A stretch of DNA of 30,123 bases from CBDATB01 sp965199745 (lineage in GTDB: Bacteria > Bacteroidota > Bacteroidia > Cytophagales > Flammeovirgaceae), in assembly GCA_965199745.1 (NCBI GenBank), contig CBDATB010000004.1:1-30123 (forward strand), written 5' to 3'. Position 1 is the stretch's first letter. Every line of letters begins with the position of its first letter. Below are positions 6,088-15,397 of the stretch, piece by piece. The notes under the pieces were generated by a model that searched no databases, was not told the DNA's origin, and saw nothing but the letters and a program-made list of their open reading frames with translations. Made by a program: the position numbers and the translations under genes.

Positions 6088-7386
6088 ATGGATATTCAAA
6101 AGCTATTTAACGAATTACATACATATCAAAAAGAGGAGAAAGAGAACAATAAAGTAATCACACCAGATTTTAATGCCTTTCAGGTTTTATCTCCTAAAGA
6201 AACACAACTATCAAGGTTTATAGGGGAATTGCTAAACAGAAAAGGAGTACACGCACAAGGGAAAATATTTTTAGACCAGTTTATTGATAGCTTTTTGAGA
6301 AAAAAAGCATTTTTCAAAAACGCTAAAAGTGTTGATGTTTCTCTTGAATATGCCAATAAATCTCTTGACGGACAAATAGATATTTTCATTGTATTTGAAA
6401 ATAAGTTTGCCATTGCTATTGAGAACAAGCCTTTTGCTGATGACCAAGAAAGGCAAATTATGAGATATTGTGATTTTATGGCAAGAGAGTACGGAAAGGA
6501 TAATTTTTTAATGATATATCTTTCAGCAGACGGTTCAAACCCAACTGATAAAAGTTTAAGTAAGGATGAGAGAGGTAAACTGGAAAAAGAAAGCAAATTT
6601 TTGGTTCTCTCATACCCACAAATCAGAGATTGGGTAAATAACTGTATTGGAATATTAAAAGAAACTGGAGCAGAAAGATTAACCAAACTTTTGGGAGAAT
6701 TTGCAGAGTATATCAATTTAGAATTTAGGAAACAAAATGAGCTTAAAAACACGCCTATGAATAAAGCTTTGAAAGAGAATATAATAGAAGCCCATCAATT
6801 GGTAGCATTTTGGAATGACAGTTACAAAGATTTTAAAAAAGTATATGCAGAAAAGATAAACCAACTCTTTAATGAGAAATTGCCCAAATTAGTTTATGAG
6901 GATTTAAGAAATAGAGATGTTATCGATAATAATTGGGAGTATATAAAAGGGAACTTTGATATTGATAAACGACACCTTAGGGGCTGGTTGATTAAAAAAA
7001 AACTTTGGAAAAATTCAGGTGTTGGCGTTAATTCTAATAAAGTTATTTATGGCAATAAAGGTAAAGATAGCAGAGGAACTAACAATTATTTTTTAAGAGG
7101 TTTTTATCCAAAAATAGACTTTGATGCTCCTTTTACGAAAGATAATTTTAGTAAACTTAATAAGGTTTATTGTAAGCAAACAGGATGTTCATATAAAGAA
7201 ATTAAATACGCTAAAATTGATACTTGGTGGTCAGAGTTCCCAGAAAACAACTATCAATTTTGGGGAGATGAGCATTGGAGAGAAGTAAAACCAAATGGCA
7301 AAACAGTAATCTATATTTCTTTGTTTTTGGAAAAACTGATTAAGGCTTGTGAGACAGATATTGATGAGATTGAGGGGATTGAATGA
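6088..7386 (+). CDS. PDDEXK_4-type PD-(D/E)XK nuclease
   Basis: This 432-residue protein (from ATG 6088) has the features of the PDDEXK_4 family, usually found in accessory and defence regions. FNAFQVLSPKETQLSRFIGELLNRKGVHAQG near the N-terminus (about residues 30-60) matches the helical lead-in. The catalytic core is DGQIDIFIV, then AIAIENKPFADDQERQIMRYCDF, giving Asp98 and the Glu112-x-Lys114 pair. All core residues of the D...ExK nuclease are present. An upstream in-frame GTG at 5977 would add 37 residues encoded by the RNA hairpin, so I prefer 6088. The C-terminal half (about residues 240-432) is unassigned and may bind DNA. A 122-codon gene overlaps its 3' end in another frame, suggesting a coupled pair. 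Confidence 0.75.
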   Translation: MDIQKLFNELHTYQKEEKENNKVITPDFNAFQVLSPKETQLSRFIGELLNRKGVHAQGKIFLDQFIDSFLRKKAFFKNAKSVDVSLEYANKSLDGQIDIFIVFENKFAIAIENKPFADDQERQIMRYCDFMAREYGKDNFLMIYLSADGSNPTDKSLSKDERGKLEKESKFLVLSYPQIRDWVNNCIGILKETGAERLTKLLGEFAEYINLEFRKQNELKNTPMNKALKENIIEAHQLVAFWNDSYKDFKKVYAEKINQLFNEKLPKLVYEDLRNRDVIDNNWEYIKGNFDIDKRHLRGWLIKKKLWKNSGVGVNSNKVIYGNKGKDSRGTNNYFLRGFYPKIDFDAPFTKDNFSKLNKVYCKQTGCSYKEIKYAKIDTWWSEFPENNYQFWGDEHWREVKPNGKTVIYISLFLEKLIKACETDIDEIEGIE

Positions 7387-7732
7387 GAAAGAAAGCCTAT
7401 ATACAGAAAGCCGTTTTAGAAACTTTGTTAATCAGTTTTCTTGGATTTTTGCAAAAACCTATGCCAACAAAGCTCCACACGAATATATTGTTTTAAATAA
7501 GGTTGGCAATGAGTATAAGGAGGAGTTTAGTAAAATAGCCCAATTTATTAGAGAAAAAGGGTTTAAAGCATTCTATTACACAAGAGAGGGTTACTACTAC
7601 AAGTTAGATGAAAACTATTATTGGACAATGGATGACAAAGTGGAGGATACAGATTTGATAAACAGAGCAAAAATTGCTGATTATGATTTGGTAGATAATA
7701 CTTGGAAATGGAAAGGAGAACCAATAAAGTAA
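7364..7732 (+). CDS. Conserved hypothetical partner of the PD-(D/E)XK nuclease
   Basis: The ATG at 7364 lies inside the 3' end of the nuclease gene, giving a 23-base out-of-frame overlap and a 122-residue product. An in-frame GTG at 7349 is possible but would deepen the overlap. The protein has FAKTYANKAPHEYIV and YYTREGYYYKLDENYYWTMD, an aromatic-rich alpha/beta pattern that I recall in small Bacteroidota hypothetical proteins, and it ends with LINRAK. There is no signal peptide or membrane segment. The overlap argues for translational coupling with the nuclease, so a role as subunit, inhibitor or immunity factor is plausible but unproven. Confidence 0.6.
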   Translation: MRLRGLNEKESLYTESRFRNFVNQFSWIFAKTYANKAPHEYIVLNKVGNEYKEEFSKIAQFIREKGFKAFYYTREGYYYKLDENYYWTMDDKVEDTDLINRAKIADYDLVDNTWKWKGEPIK

Positions 7733-7934
7733 CTTTAGTAGGGAGAAATTACAGGAGAAATAACCAAAGATGATTATTGTGAGACAAATTTTTGATATTT
7801 GCAGGGACAGAAAGTAACATAAAGGGTTATCTTTATTCAGATACTACCACCTCAACAAGTCATATTACAAAAAGTGTCCCTATTTTGTCCCTTTGATTTT
7901 TAAAAAGCAACTAAAATGCCTGTATATCAGCAAT

Positions 7935-8096
7935 TTATAAAGCTACTTTACTTTTTGTATCGGCATCTAATCTTCGTAAGACCACCATTGGTAAAATCAC
8001 ATCTCTATATTTGCCTCTTACATAAACATCTCTAAGGCAGTCATCTGCGATAGACCATATAAAACCGATAAGTTTGTTGTGTACAGATTGGTTCAT
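7935..8096 (-). pseudogene. hsdM: N-terminal scrap of type I restriction methyltransferase HsdM
   Basis: Read on the minus strand from ATG 8096, 53 residues begin MNQSVHNKLIGFIWSIADD and include VRGKYRDVILPMVVLRRLDA, the strongly conserved N-terminus of HsdM. A TAA at 7937-7935 then ends the frame, and nothing resembling the methyltransferase domain follows, nor any hsdS or hsdR. This is the stump of a lost type I restriction-modification locus at the right edge of the accessory island. Confidence 0.75.
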
Positions 8097-8278
8097 AATT
8101 AGTAAAATTTTTATTGAATATTTTTCATAATGTCATTCTTTTTTTTACATCATACACCAAAGTAGTACAAATTTTTTTGTAGTCTTTGAAGGATAGAAAG
8201 TAGCCTTTTTCAGACGTTTATAATCTCTTTATTAGGGCTAATAACAATAGAGCCTTATTTGGAGTAGTTTACTTCTAT

Positions 8279-8590
8279 TGTTTCACGAAGTTGCCGACTG
8301 ATTTTACTGTACAGGAGCGTATTTCTCGTTTGGAGCATCTGCATATCCTTGTACAAAAGTATTCTTCAGTGAAGGAGAAGGAAAACGACATGAAGACGTT
8401 CTTGGTATAAGCCGATGGCTCACAGGAGTATGTTATTTTCTTCTCTGGACCTGACGAGAAGATTCGTATTACCAATACCGCTATTATGAGGAAATTGGTG
8501 CAGGTCGTTTAGTCTGAAATGAAGAATTACAGAGAAGGGGTAGAGAATGAAATTCTCAGTTTTTCTTTTGAGCAAGAGAACGAAGAATAA
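8279..8590 (+). pseudogene. Unidentified decayed coding sequence with in-frame stops
   Basis: One plus-strand frame reads as protein across about 100 codons: KLPTDFTVQERISRLEHLH, then KEKENDMKTFLV, a TAA, DGSQEYVIFFSGPDEKIRI, a TAG, and SEMKNYREGVENEILSF, ending at TAA 8588-8590. Protein-like composition continuing through two nonsense codons points to a pseudogene. I do not recognise the family. Its end abuts the truncated integrase relic on the opposite strand. Confidence 0.45.
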
Positions 8591-8903
8591 AATGAAAACA
8601 ACCACAAATGTTTAGTTTGTACCATTGTATTCCCTTCTTTTAGCTCTAATTGTTCTATCAATTCTATCTCTTCTTGGTTTAGTCCTACTTTGTGGGTGGT
8701 AGGCAATTGAATCAACATTTTACCTCTACCAAAAGGATAGTGTTTTTTATCCACTAAACCCTCACGTATTGCTATATTACACAATGTACGAAAAAATTAA
8801 AATGTGCGGCAATGGTATGGGCTTCGTATTTACGTTGGGAGGTCAAGTAGATTTTGAGTTTATTCTTTTTGTGTTTAAGAAGGACGATCTTAAGGTTTGC
8901 CAT
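8591..8903 (-). pseudogene. Truncated tyrosine recombinase (integrase) relic
   Basis: On the minus strand, RTLCNIAIREGLVDKKHYPF followed by GRGKMLIQLPTTHKVGL and LWLFSFY matches the core-binding (SAM-like) domain and the start of the catalytic domain of Bacteroidota tyrosine recombinases. The preceding segment (SQRKYEAHTIAAHFNFF) continues the same protein after a one-base shift in a six-A run (plus strand 8790-8795). After LWLFSFY the sequence stops resembling an integrase at about 8591, so all catalytic residues (R, H-x-x-R, Y) are gone. It is probably the dead integrase of the element that brought in the upstream island. Confidence 0.7.
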
Positions 8904-8910
8904 ATCTTTG
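8903..8910 (+). promoter_or_regulatory. Candidate -7 promoter element for rsmA
   Basis: TATCTTTG matches TAnnTTTG perfectly, 67 bases before the rsmA ATG. No good -33 TTTG lies at the standard 19-base spacing, so the assignment is moderate. Confidence 0.4.
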
Positions 8911-8977
8911 TATATACATAATTAACTGCAACCAAGTATAGGAAGTAATAAAAAAAAGAAAAAAATAAATCATTTGT

Positions 8978-9757
8978 ATGAACACAGTCAGACCTAAAAA
9001 AGCACTCGGACAGCATTTCCTAACCGATCGGCACACCGCTGAGAAAATTGTTGGTAAATTCTCTTTTCACAAAGCATGTTATAATGTATTGGAAATAGGG
9101 GCAGGCACAGGTATGTTGACAAATTTGCTTTTGAGCAAAAAAAACTTGTGCCTCAAAGTGGTAGAAAAAGATAAAGAATCTATTCACTTTTTGCGCAAAA
9201 CGCTCAAAATAAGCAAAGAACAATTGCTACATGGTGATTACTTAAAGCTGAATTTACAAGAGCTTTTTAAGGGATCTTGCGCCATTGTCGGAAATTTCCC
9301 TTACAATATCTCTTCGCAAATTTTTTTCAGTATTTACGAACAACGAAATTATATCACAGAAGTAGTTTGCGTGGTACAAAAAGAAGTTGCCCAAAGAATC
9401 GTAGCAGCACCGGGCAAAAAGAATAATGGCATATTGAGTATTCTATTGCAGGCTTTTTTTGAAGTAAATTATGAATTTAGTATAGCTCCCTGCGTATTCC
9501 ACCCTGCCCCAAAAGTTCAGTCGGCAGTAATTACTTTAAAAAGAAATGAAGTTCAGAACTTGGGTTGTGCAGAAAAATTATTCAAGCGTGTTGTTAAGCA
9601 AGGTTTTGGTCAAAGAAGAAAAACGTTAAGAAATGCCCTAAAATCTCTGGGTTTTGATGCTCATATACTAAAACGAGACTTATTCAGTCAAAGAGCCGAA
9701 CAGCTTTCAGTACAAGACTTTATTGAATTAGGCAAACTACTGGAAGCAAGCACCTAA
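8978..9757 (+). CDS. rsmA: 16S rRNA (adenine1518-N6/adenine1519-N6)-dimethyltransferase
   Basis: RsmA (KsgA) dimethylates two adjacent adenines in the 3'-terminal helix of 16S rRNA, using S-adenosylmethionine, late in small-subunit assembly. The 259-residue product has the family start RPKKALGQHFLTD, the SAM-binding motif EIGAGTGMLT near residues 41-50, and the catalytic NFPYNISS near 109-116. The C-terminal helical domain contains VFHPAPKVQSAVI and FGQRRKTLRNALK, both typical. The length is normal and the frame intact. It is the first housekeeping gene after the accessory island and is followed by dut on the same strand. Confidence 0.95.
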   Translation: MNTVRPKKALGQHFLTDRHTAEKIVGKFSFHKACYNVLEIGAGTGMLTNLLLSKKNLCLKVVEKDKESIHFLRKTLKISKEQLLHGDYLKLNLQELFKGSCAIVGNFPYNISSQIFFSIYEQRNYITEVVCVVQKEVAQRIVAAPGKKNNGILSILLQAFFEVNYEFSIAPCVFHPAPKVQSAVITLKRNEVQNLGCAEKLFKRVVKQGFGQRRKTLRNALKSLGFDAHILKRDLFSQRAEQLSVQDFIELGKLLEAST

Positions 9758-9819
9758 TTAATAAATTTGTCAGTTGCAAGAGCCAGTATACTTGCTAACA
9801 AAAGTAAAAAACTTAATAA

Positions 9820-9852
9820 TTTGTACCATACCATTTTCCCGTATTATATTTA
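9820..9852 (+). promoter_or_regulatory. Weak candidate promoter for dut
   Basis: TTTG at 9820-9823 and TATATTTA at 9845-9852 (last base off consensus) are 21 bases apart, slightly long, 50 bases before the dut start. This is the best match in the 145-base gap after rsmA. Confidence 0.3.
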
Positions 9853-9902
9853 CCAAATAAATAAGGCTAGAAATTGCTCAAATGCCTAAAACTATAGCTA
9901 TT

Positions 9903-10349
9903 ATGAAAGTGAAGGTAATCAACCGATCGGAGCATCCGCTGCCTGCCTACCAGACTTCTTGTTCGGCAGGAATGGATTTGCGGGCTGTATTAGATAAAAA
10001 TATCGTTTTAAAAAGCCTACAACGTCAGCTAATTCCTACTGGTTTATACCTAGAGCTACCCACAGACACAGAAGCCCAAATACGCTCTCGCTCAGGATTG
10101 GCTCACAAGCATGGGCTTACCGTGTTAAATAGCCCTGGCACTGTTGACGCAGATTATCGAGGAGAAATAAAAGTGTTATTAGTGAATTTATCTGACCGTG
10201 CATATACCATAAAAAATGGAGACCGTATTGCACAAATGGTTGTCAGTCGGCACGAACGCATTGAATGGGAAGCCGTAAATGAGCTTTCTGATACTGTCAG
10301 AAGCGATGGTGGCTATGGAAGCACCGGTGTCGGTGTGGGTAGCTTGTGA
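9903..10349 (+). CDS. dut: Deoxyuridine 5'-triphosphate nucleotidohydrolase (dUTPase)
   Basis: Dut hydrolyses dUTP to dUMP and pyrophosphate, keeping uracil out of DNA and feeding dTMP synthesis. All five trimeric-dUTPase motifs are visible: SAGMDLRA, RSRSGLA, the GTVDADYRGEI stretch with the catalytic aspartate, DRIAQMV, and the C-terminal RSDGGYGSTG arm. The ATG at 9903 (MKVKVINRS) gives the usual 148 residues; an ATG at 9882 would add seven residues that the family lacks. A broken sugar nucleotidyltransferase gene follows 38 bases downstream. Confidence 0.95.
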   Translation: MKVKVINRSEHPLPAYQTSCSAGMDLRAVLDKNIVLKSLQRQLIPTGLYLELPTDTEAQIRSRSGLAHKHGLTVLNSPGTVDADYRGEIKVLLVNLSDRAYTIKNGDRIAQMVVSRHERIEWEAVNELSDTVRSDGGYGSTGVGVGSL

Positions 10350-10387
10350 TAACTGTATGTTGGTATATAAAATAAAAAAAATAAGCT

Positions 10388-11395
10388 ATGAAAATTATTG
10401 TCCCTATGGCAGGCAGGGGAACGCGTTTGCGTCCTCATACTTTAACAACACCGAAGCCTTTACTTAAAGTCGTCGGTAAACCTATCGTACAACGTTTGTT
10501 GGAAGACTTGGTAGCCATGTCAACAAATAAAGTTCAAGAAATATGTTTTGTCATTGGAGATTTTGGAAACGAAGTGGAGAAACAGTTGCATGAAATTGCT
10601 AATCACTTAGGTGCTCGGTCGCGCATTTTTTTACCAACAACAGCCTAAAGGTACAGCACATGCAGTGTTGTGTGCGGCAGACTCTTTGCAAGGTAACGTA
10701 GTTGTTGCTTTTGCAGATACCTTATTTAGAGCTAATTTTAAAATAGACTGCCACCAAGATGGAATTATCTGGACGCAACGGGTAGAAAACCCCGATAAAT
10801 TCGGTGTCGTAAAAACAAACGAAAAATAATATAATTACCGATTTTATTGAAAAGCCGCAAAATTTTGTCTCTGACCAAGCAATTATCGGCATTTACTTCT
10901 TCAAAGAAGCCAATATATTGCGCAAAGAGTTACAATACTTAGTCGACAATAATATCAGGGGCAATGGCGAATATCAACTCACTGACGCCTTACAAAATAT
11001 GAAAGCAAAAAATGTGAAGTTCGTCAGTGGTATTGTCGACGAATGGCTCGATTATGGTAACAAAGACGCTACTGTTGAGTCAAATAAACGCTACATGGAT
11101 TTATTAAATGGACAGTCCTTTGATTGCAAAATCCTCACAAATAAGTAATTCGGTCATATTAAAACCAGTATATATTGGGGGAAATACTAAAATTATCGAT
11201 TCAATTATCGGTCCTTATACTTCCATTGGAAAAAGTACTGACGTGTCGCGATGTATTATCAAAAATTCTATCATTCAGGAGAATACCACTATCATGTATG
11301 TTAACTGTTATAACTCTATGATAGGCAATAAAGTACACTACGAAGGTAGAGCAAAAGATTTGAGTATTGGAGACTTCAATATTATTAAAGAATAA
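10388..11395 (+). pseudogene. Sugar nucleotidyltransferase with left-handed beta-helix, broken by three frameshifts
   Basis: The first frame starts MKIIVPMAGRGTRLRPHTL, the nucleotide-binding signature of glucose-1-phosphate thymidylyltransferase-type enzymes, and continues TPKPLLKVVGKPIV. Near the T7 run at 10626-10632 the protein shifts frame to QQQPKGTAHAVLCAAD and FADTLF. Near the A5 run around 10821 it shifts again to ITDFIEKP and NGEYQLTDALQNM, then near 11110-11130 to the hexapeptide-repeat tail (SVILKPVYIGGNTKII, SIIGPYTSIGKST). Together these give a full-length enzyme of about 335 residues cut into four pieces. The loss, if real, removes an activated-sugar step in surface polysaccharide synthesis. 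It begins a block of five broken genes. Confidence 0.8.
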
Positions 11396-11499
11396 TTCCT
11401 TTATTGTGATCGATCAAGAGAAGTATTTGTATACTCTGCTCAGAATGAGGTTTATTCAATTTTTTTTACTATAATTATCTTTAAAAAAACTATTTGAAA

Positions 11500-12198
11500 A
11501 TGAAAAGAAAAAACCATTTTGCTTAGTAAACTCCTGTTGATATGCTTTACCATAGGAGTACTTGCACTCAATTCATGCACTACGCAAAAGAAAAAAGCAG
11601 AGCAAGAAAGGATTGAAGCAGCCCGAAAAAAAGCTGAAGAAGAAGCCAAAAGGAAAGCAGATGAAGAAAAAAACAAGGATACAAGAAGCTGAAGCAGCAA
11701 AAAAAGCTGCTCAGGAAAAAAGAAAACAGCAAGTAGCTGCTGCTAAAGAACGTTTATTAAAAATTAAAAATGATAACACCATTTCTGTAGAAGACAAGCT
11801 AAAGACTCTAGCAGATATAAAAAATATGAACTTGGGAGGTGAAGAAATTAACGCCACTATCCGAAGTTTAGAAAACCATATTGGTACAGAAAAAAGAAGC
11901 AGTAGTAAAAGTAGATAAAAGCCTCAATACGCTACTCACAGAAATCGCACAAGCACCCAATGTTAGGGTTGCCAATAAACTCATTGACCAAACTTTACAA
12001 AAATTCACCTCTGATGACACACATGTACTTATTGTCGTCAGCAAGTTTGCAGACAACGATAAAGATTACGACGAACCGACTACTATTAAAAAATACTTGA
12101 ACTATATCAAAGACAGTAAACAATACGATAAGAAAATAGAGACGGTAGAGTACGATGATGAAGGGAAAATTAAATTATTAGAACTCATTAAAAGATAA
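11500..12198 (+). pseudogene. Broken lipoprotein with charged coiled-coil segment
   Basis: The ATG at 11500 is followed, after a shift in the A6 run at 11508-11513, by a lipoprotein signal: LLSKLLLICFTIGVLALNSC, with the lipobox cysteine at the end. A lysine- and glutamate-rich helix follows (QERIEAARKKAEEEAKR), broken in an A7 run (11667-11673) and resuming as EAEAAKKAAQEKRKQQVAA. A further shift in an A6 run (11890-11895) leads to the C-terminal globular part, with ILTEIAQ-like helices and the strand HVLIVVSKFADNDKDYDEP. All breaks lie in A runs. The function is unknown; it would have been a membrane-anchored envelope protein. The C-terminal domain is not one I can name. Confidence 0.65.
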
Positions 12199-12218
12199 AT
12201 TTAACTAAAGGAACGATT

Positions 12219-12770
12219 ATGAAAAAAAAGATTTTTCTTCACATCCCTGTTGTACTTTTCAGCCTGTATGAGCTTGATGGCTCAAGGAATCGAGCTAAGC
12301 CCCAAAAGAAAAACAGGCTGTCGATTCACTGGCTTTAGAAAAAAGTAAAAGATTTGAGTAAATATATCAGTATTATAGGCGATAAGCAAACCAAGTGGTC
12401 AGAAGCACAACGCGTAATTGAACGAACTCTTGAGCTTTTTGACGAAGGTGCACAAATGGGCGTATCATCCTTGAGCAGGAAAAAAATTAGGTATTATGCT
12501 GTGAGAAAATATTTGGAGCGATTGATGCAACTCAATTACAGTAAAGTTACTATCTCGTGGTATAATATTCAATATATCAGCAATTTAGAAAAGCAGCCCG
12601 ATGGACGCTATGTGGGTGTTATTACCATTTACCAACGCTTCAAAGGAACTACGAAAGAAGGCTTAGAATACATAGATACTACCAAAAAAGACATTACCGT
12701 GTATGTAGAAAGAAAACAAACACAAATCGGTGGCAGAATTATCAGTTTTTTGGGACGTATTGCTCGGTGA
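12219..12770 (+). pseudogene. Broken conserved exported protein of unknown function
   Basis: A signal-peptide-like start (MKKKIF, then FTSLLYFSACMSLMAQG in another frame) is followed by EKQAVDSLALEK and, in a third frame, the conserved body: SKYISIIGDKQTKWSEAQR, YYAVRKYLERLMQLNYSKV, DGRYVGVITIYQRFKG and TTKKDITVYVERK. At least three indels separate these parts, in runs of A or T near 12236, 12303 and 12345. The body looks like a small alpha/beta domain conserved in Bacteroidota, but I cannot assign a function. It lies between two other broken genes in the same order and strand, which suggests a former operon. Confidence 0.6.
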
Positions 12771-12808
12771 TATCAGGGTGAGTGAGACTAATAGATAAAA
12801 ATCAAGTT

Positions 12809-13680
12809 ATGTTAGCAACCCTCAAAAATAATGATTTGCTAAAACAGAGAGTCAGTTGCTCTGCTCTTTTTTTTATTATTTTATATCTCTTCTTACTACC
12901 GAGTACTTACGGGCAACATATCGGCAGCCAAAACAGCGAGGAATCCTCTTTTTATGCTGAAGTAAAACAAGTTGGTCAATTTTTCAGGCGTTTTAATAAC
13001 GAAGAAGATTTAAACAGGTAAAAAGTACGACAAAGAAAACCCAAAATATCGAGATGTTGCACAAAGAAAAAAAATATCTTTCAACACTCTTCGATAAACA
13101 AAAACCAGCAGATTGATGCAAATCTTCAGCAGGCTTTTGTACAGGATTTAATCAACATACCCATTTTTTTAGCCTTTCACGGTGGAGGCTGGTTTGCAGA
13201 GGTACAAACAGAATTTTTGTATAAAAAACAGCGCACAACTATTACGCTGTATTTAAAGCTACAGGAAGAAAAACTAGGAACTAAATGGGTGATTACTGAC
13301 CTGTATTTTCCGTCTTATGCCAATATATTCAACACGGATACATCAAAGTACGAAAAATTCCTTCACCTTTAAGCCACGAGCTTGACTTCATTAACCTGAA
13401 ACAAATTTTTGCTAATAAAAAACGAATAGAGGAATACAGAAGCCGAGAACACCGAATAGACATGCTAACGCTTTTTATATATGAATTAAAAAAAGGTTTG
13501 TTCAAGTTCCAAACTGTTGCTGATGTAAAATTTCACTTCTTTCAAATACCTGGATGGTACTTTGAACTTTCAGAATTTAACCGATCGGGTTTTAATAGAG
13601 GTTGGCTTATTTCTAACTTGCTAAAAGCCTCTGACGAACAGAAAGATATATTGCGCAACTACTTATATGGGAAGTACTAA
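12809..13680 (+). pseudogene. Broken conserved secreted protein of unknown function
   Basis: The ATG at 12809 starts a product with a hydrophobic signal segment (CSALFFIILYLFLLPSTYG). The frame ends at 13021 after NNEEDLNR. Protein-like sequence continues in other frames: QQAFVQDLINIPIFLAFHGG, WVITDLYFPSYANIF, then SHELDFINLKQIFANKKR and TLFIYELKKGLFKFQTV, ending with FNRSGFNRGWLISNLLKA. At least two indels are needed. The C-terminal stretch resembles a conserved Bacteroidota family without known function. The gene forms a unit with the broken genes on both sides. Confidence 0.6.
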
Positions 13681-13711
13681 AAGTGCTAAAAATCAATTAA
13701 CTCAGACTGCA

Positions 13712-15244
13712 ATGAACCTACTCAAAACAAGCCTTCTACTCCTTGTCTTATGCACTTACTTTCGTTTGCAGCCTGTTTCATTCTTTTTATGAACGATGGC
13801 GAAAAAGCACTTGTCGCAAATCATGAAGATTGGTTTACTAAAGATGCTGCTATAAAAATTAACATCCCACAGCCCAGTAAATTTGGGTCGGTAGTTCTTA
13901 CCTTCCAACATGAAGGATGGGCACAAGGAGGTATGAATGAGTAAGGCTTATTTTTCGACGGTACTCATACTCCTTTCCAAGAGCTTAGTTTTGAAAAAGG
14001 TTTATACGAGTATCCAGGATACATCTGGCAGAGCATGTTAGACCAATGTAGCGACGTAGAACAAGCTATCGCCTGGCTAAAAAATTACCGGCTTCCTTCA
14101 TTGAGCGAAACACAAGTAGTATTGGCAGATGCTACAGGCAATGCTGCACTTATCAGCGTAAAAGACGGCAAAATAGCTATCAAAAAAAGCTCAGCCAGAT
14201 ACCTAATACAAACAAATTTTAACCCCTGGCATCCAGAGTTAAGCGAGGCACCGGTACGCCCGCGTTATCAATAGGCAGTTGCCCATCTTGCAAAAAACGC
14301 TGTTGTGAGTACTGAAAATATGCAGGCAATTCTTATGAAAACCCATCAAAACGAATTAACAGTTTACTCGAACATATACGATCTCAAAAACAAAACCATT
14401 ACCACCTATTATCAGAGAGATTTCAACCAGCCTATTCAAGTTCATTTATCAGATATATTCATGCACGGCTCTTGCGTGGTATCGCTAGATTCATTAGTAA
14501 AAAAAACATTGTCTTTTCAAAATTGCAATCCCATAATAAACAAAAATTTTCACCTCTCTACAAAAACCTTGTATCAAAAAACCGATGAATCTAAGCCTGA
14601 AAGTGTTCTGCTGAAAGAAGTAGTTATTTATGGACATAAAACAACAAAAAAAGCCAGATTAGGCTGGATGAGAGGTAAAGACGGCGTGTTTCCATTTGAT
14701 ACTAATCGTCGGGGAAGAGGTACTGTTGCCATGATGTTAGAAACACCCAAAACACCTGCTCATATTGAAAAAATACAAGTCAGACTGATGTACAATAGCA
14801 AAGATACTGCCTGTTTAAAGCTGCATTTTTATTCCTATGGCAGTGCCAACGACTGTCCGGGAGCAGAATTATTACAAGAAAGCATTATACTAAAGGCTCA
14901 GCATCGGCTCGGTTGGTTAAACTTTAATATGAAACCTCATAATATACGGCTCACGAAGCAAAAATTCTTTGTCGCTTTTGAGTGGCTCGAACAACAAAGA
15001 AACGCGAGAGCAAATGCTAGTGGCACTCGAAGAATGGACAGCATGGAAGCAAGAAGAATTTGAGAAAGGCAATAGCAAAGTTCAGCTAATTACAACTCAA
15101 GACCCCAACGGGCAAACACATCAATATTACAAATACTATGGCAATATGATGAGCTGGCCAGGATGGAAACTACTTCCGCCAGTCACATGGCTTATGATAG
15201 AAACAGGCAAGCGAAAAAAAAACAAAACCGTATCGTACTTTTGA
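13712..15244 (+). pseudogene. Ntn-hydrolase-like protein (choloylglycine hydrolase/acyltransferase type) with C-terminal sandwich domain, broken
   Basis: A signal segment (MNLLKTSLLLL) leads, after one shift near 13740, into LLSFAACFILFMNDGEKAL and VANHEDW, the pattern of N-terminal-nucleophile linear-amide hydrolases where the exposed cysteine (codon near 13774) is catalytic. The same frame then has two nonsense codons: TAA at 13942-13944 within GGMNE/GLFFDGTHT, and TAG at 14272-14274. It continues through QVVLADATGNAALISV and IYDLKNKTITTYY. From about 14600 a second, beta-rich domain follows (LLKEVVIYGHK, LKLHFYSYGSA, FFVAFEWLEQQ), frameshifted near 14998. Both nonsense codons sit in otherwise readable sequence, which favours true decay over sequencing error. 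The substrate is unknown. Confidence 0.65.
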
Positions 15245-15397
15245 AAGAAAAACAGTTTTGGAAAATGGACTGAAAAATCTAATACTTTAAATGCCGTGGT
15301 GACAATTTTGTATTAATTATTTTGGATTGTGTCTTAAGTGTTAATTTGAAAAATAGTGTTATTCACCGACATAGCAAAACAATAGTGAATGCATCAA

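Noticed and set aside
6180..6752. 190-codon open frame on the minus strand
   Set aside because: It is a shadow of the nuclease gene; its composition is not protein-like and no motif is present.
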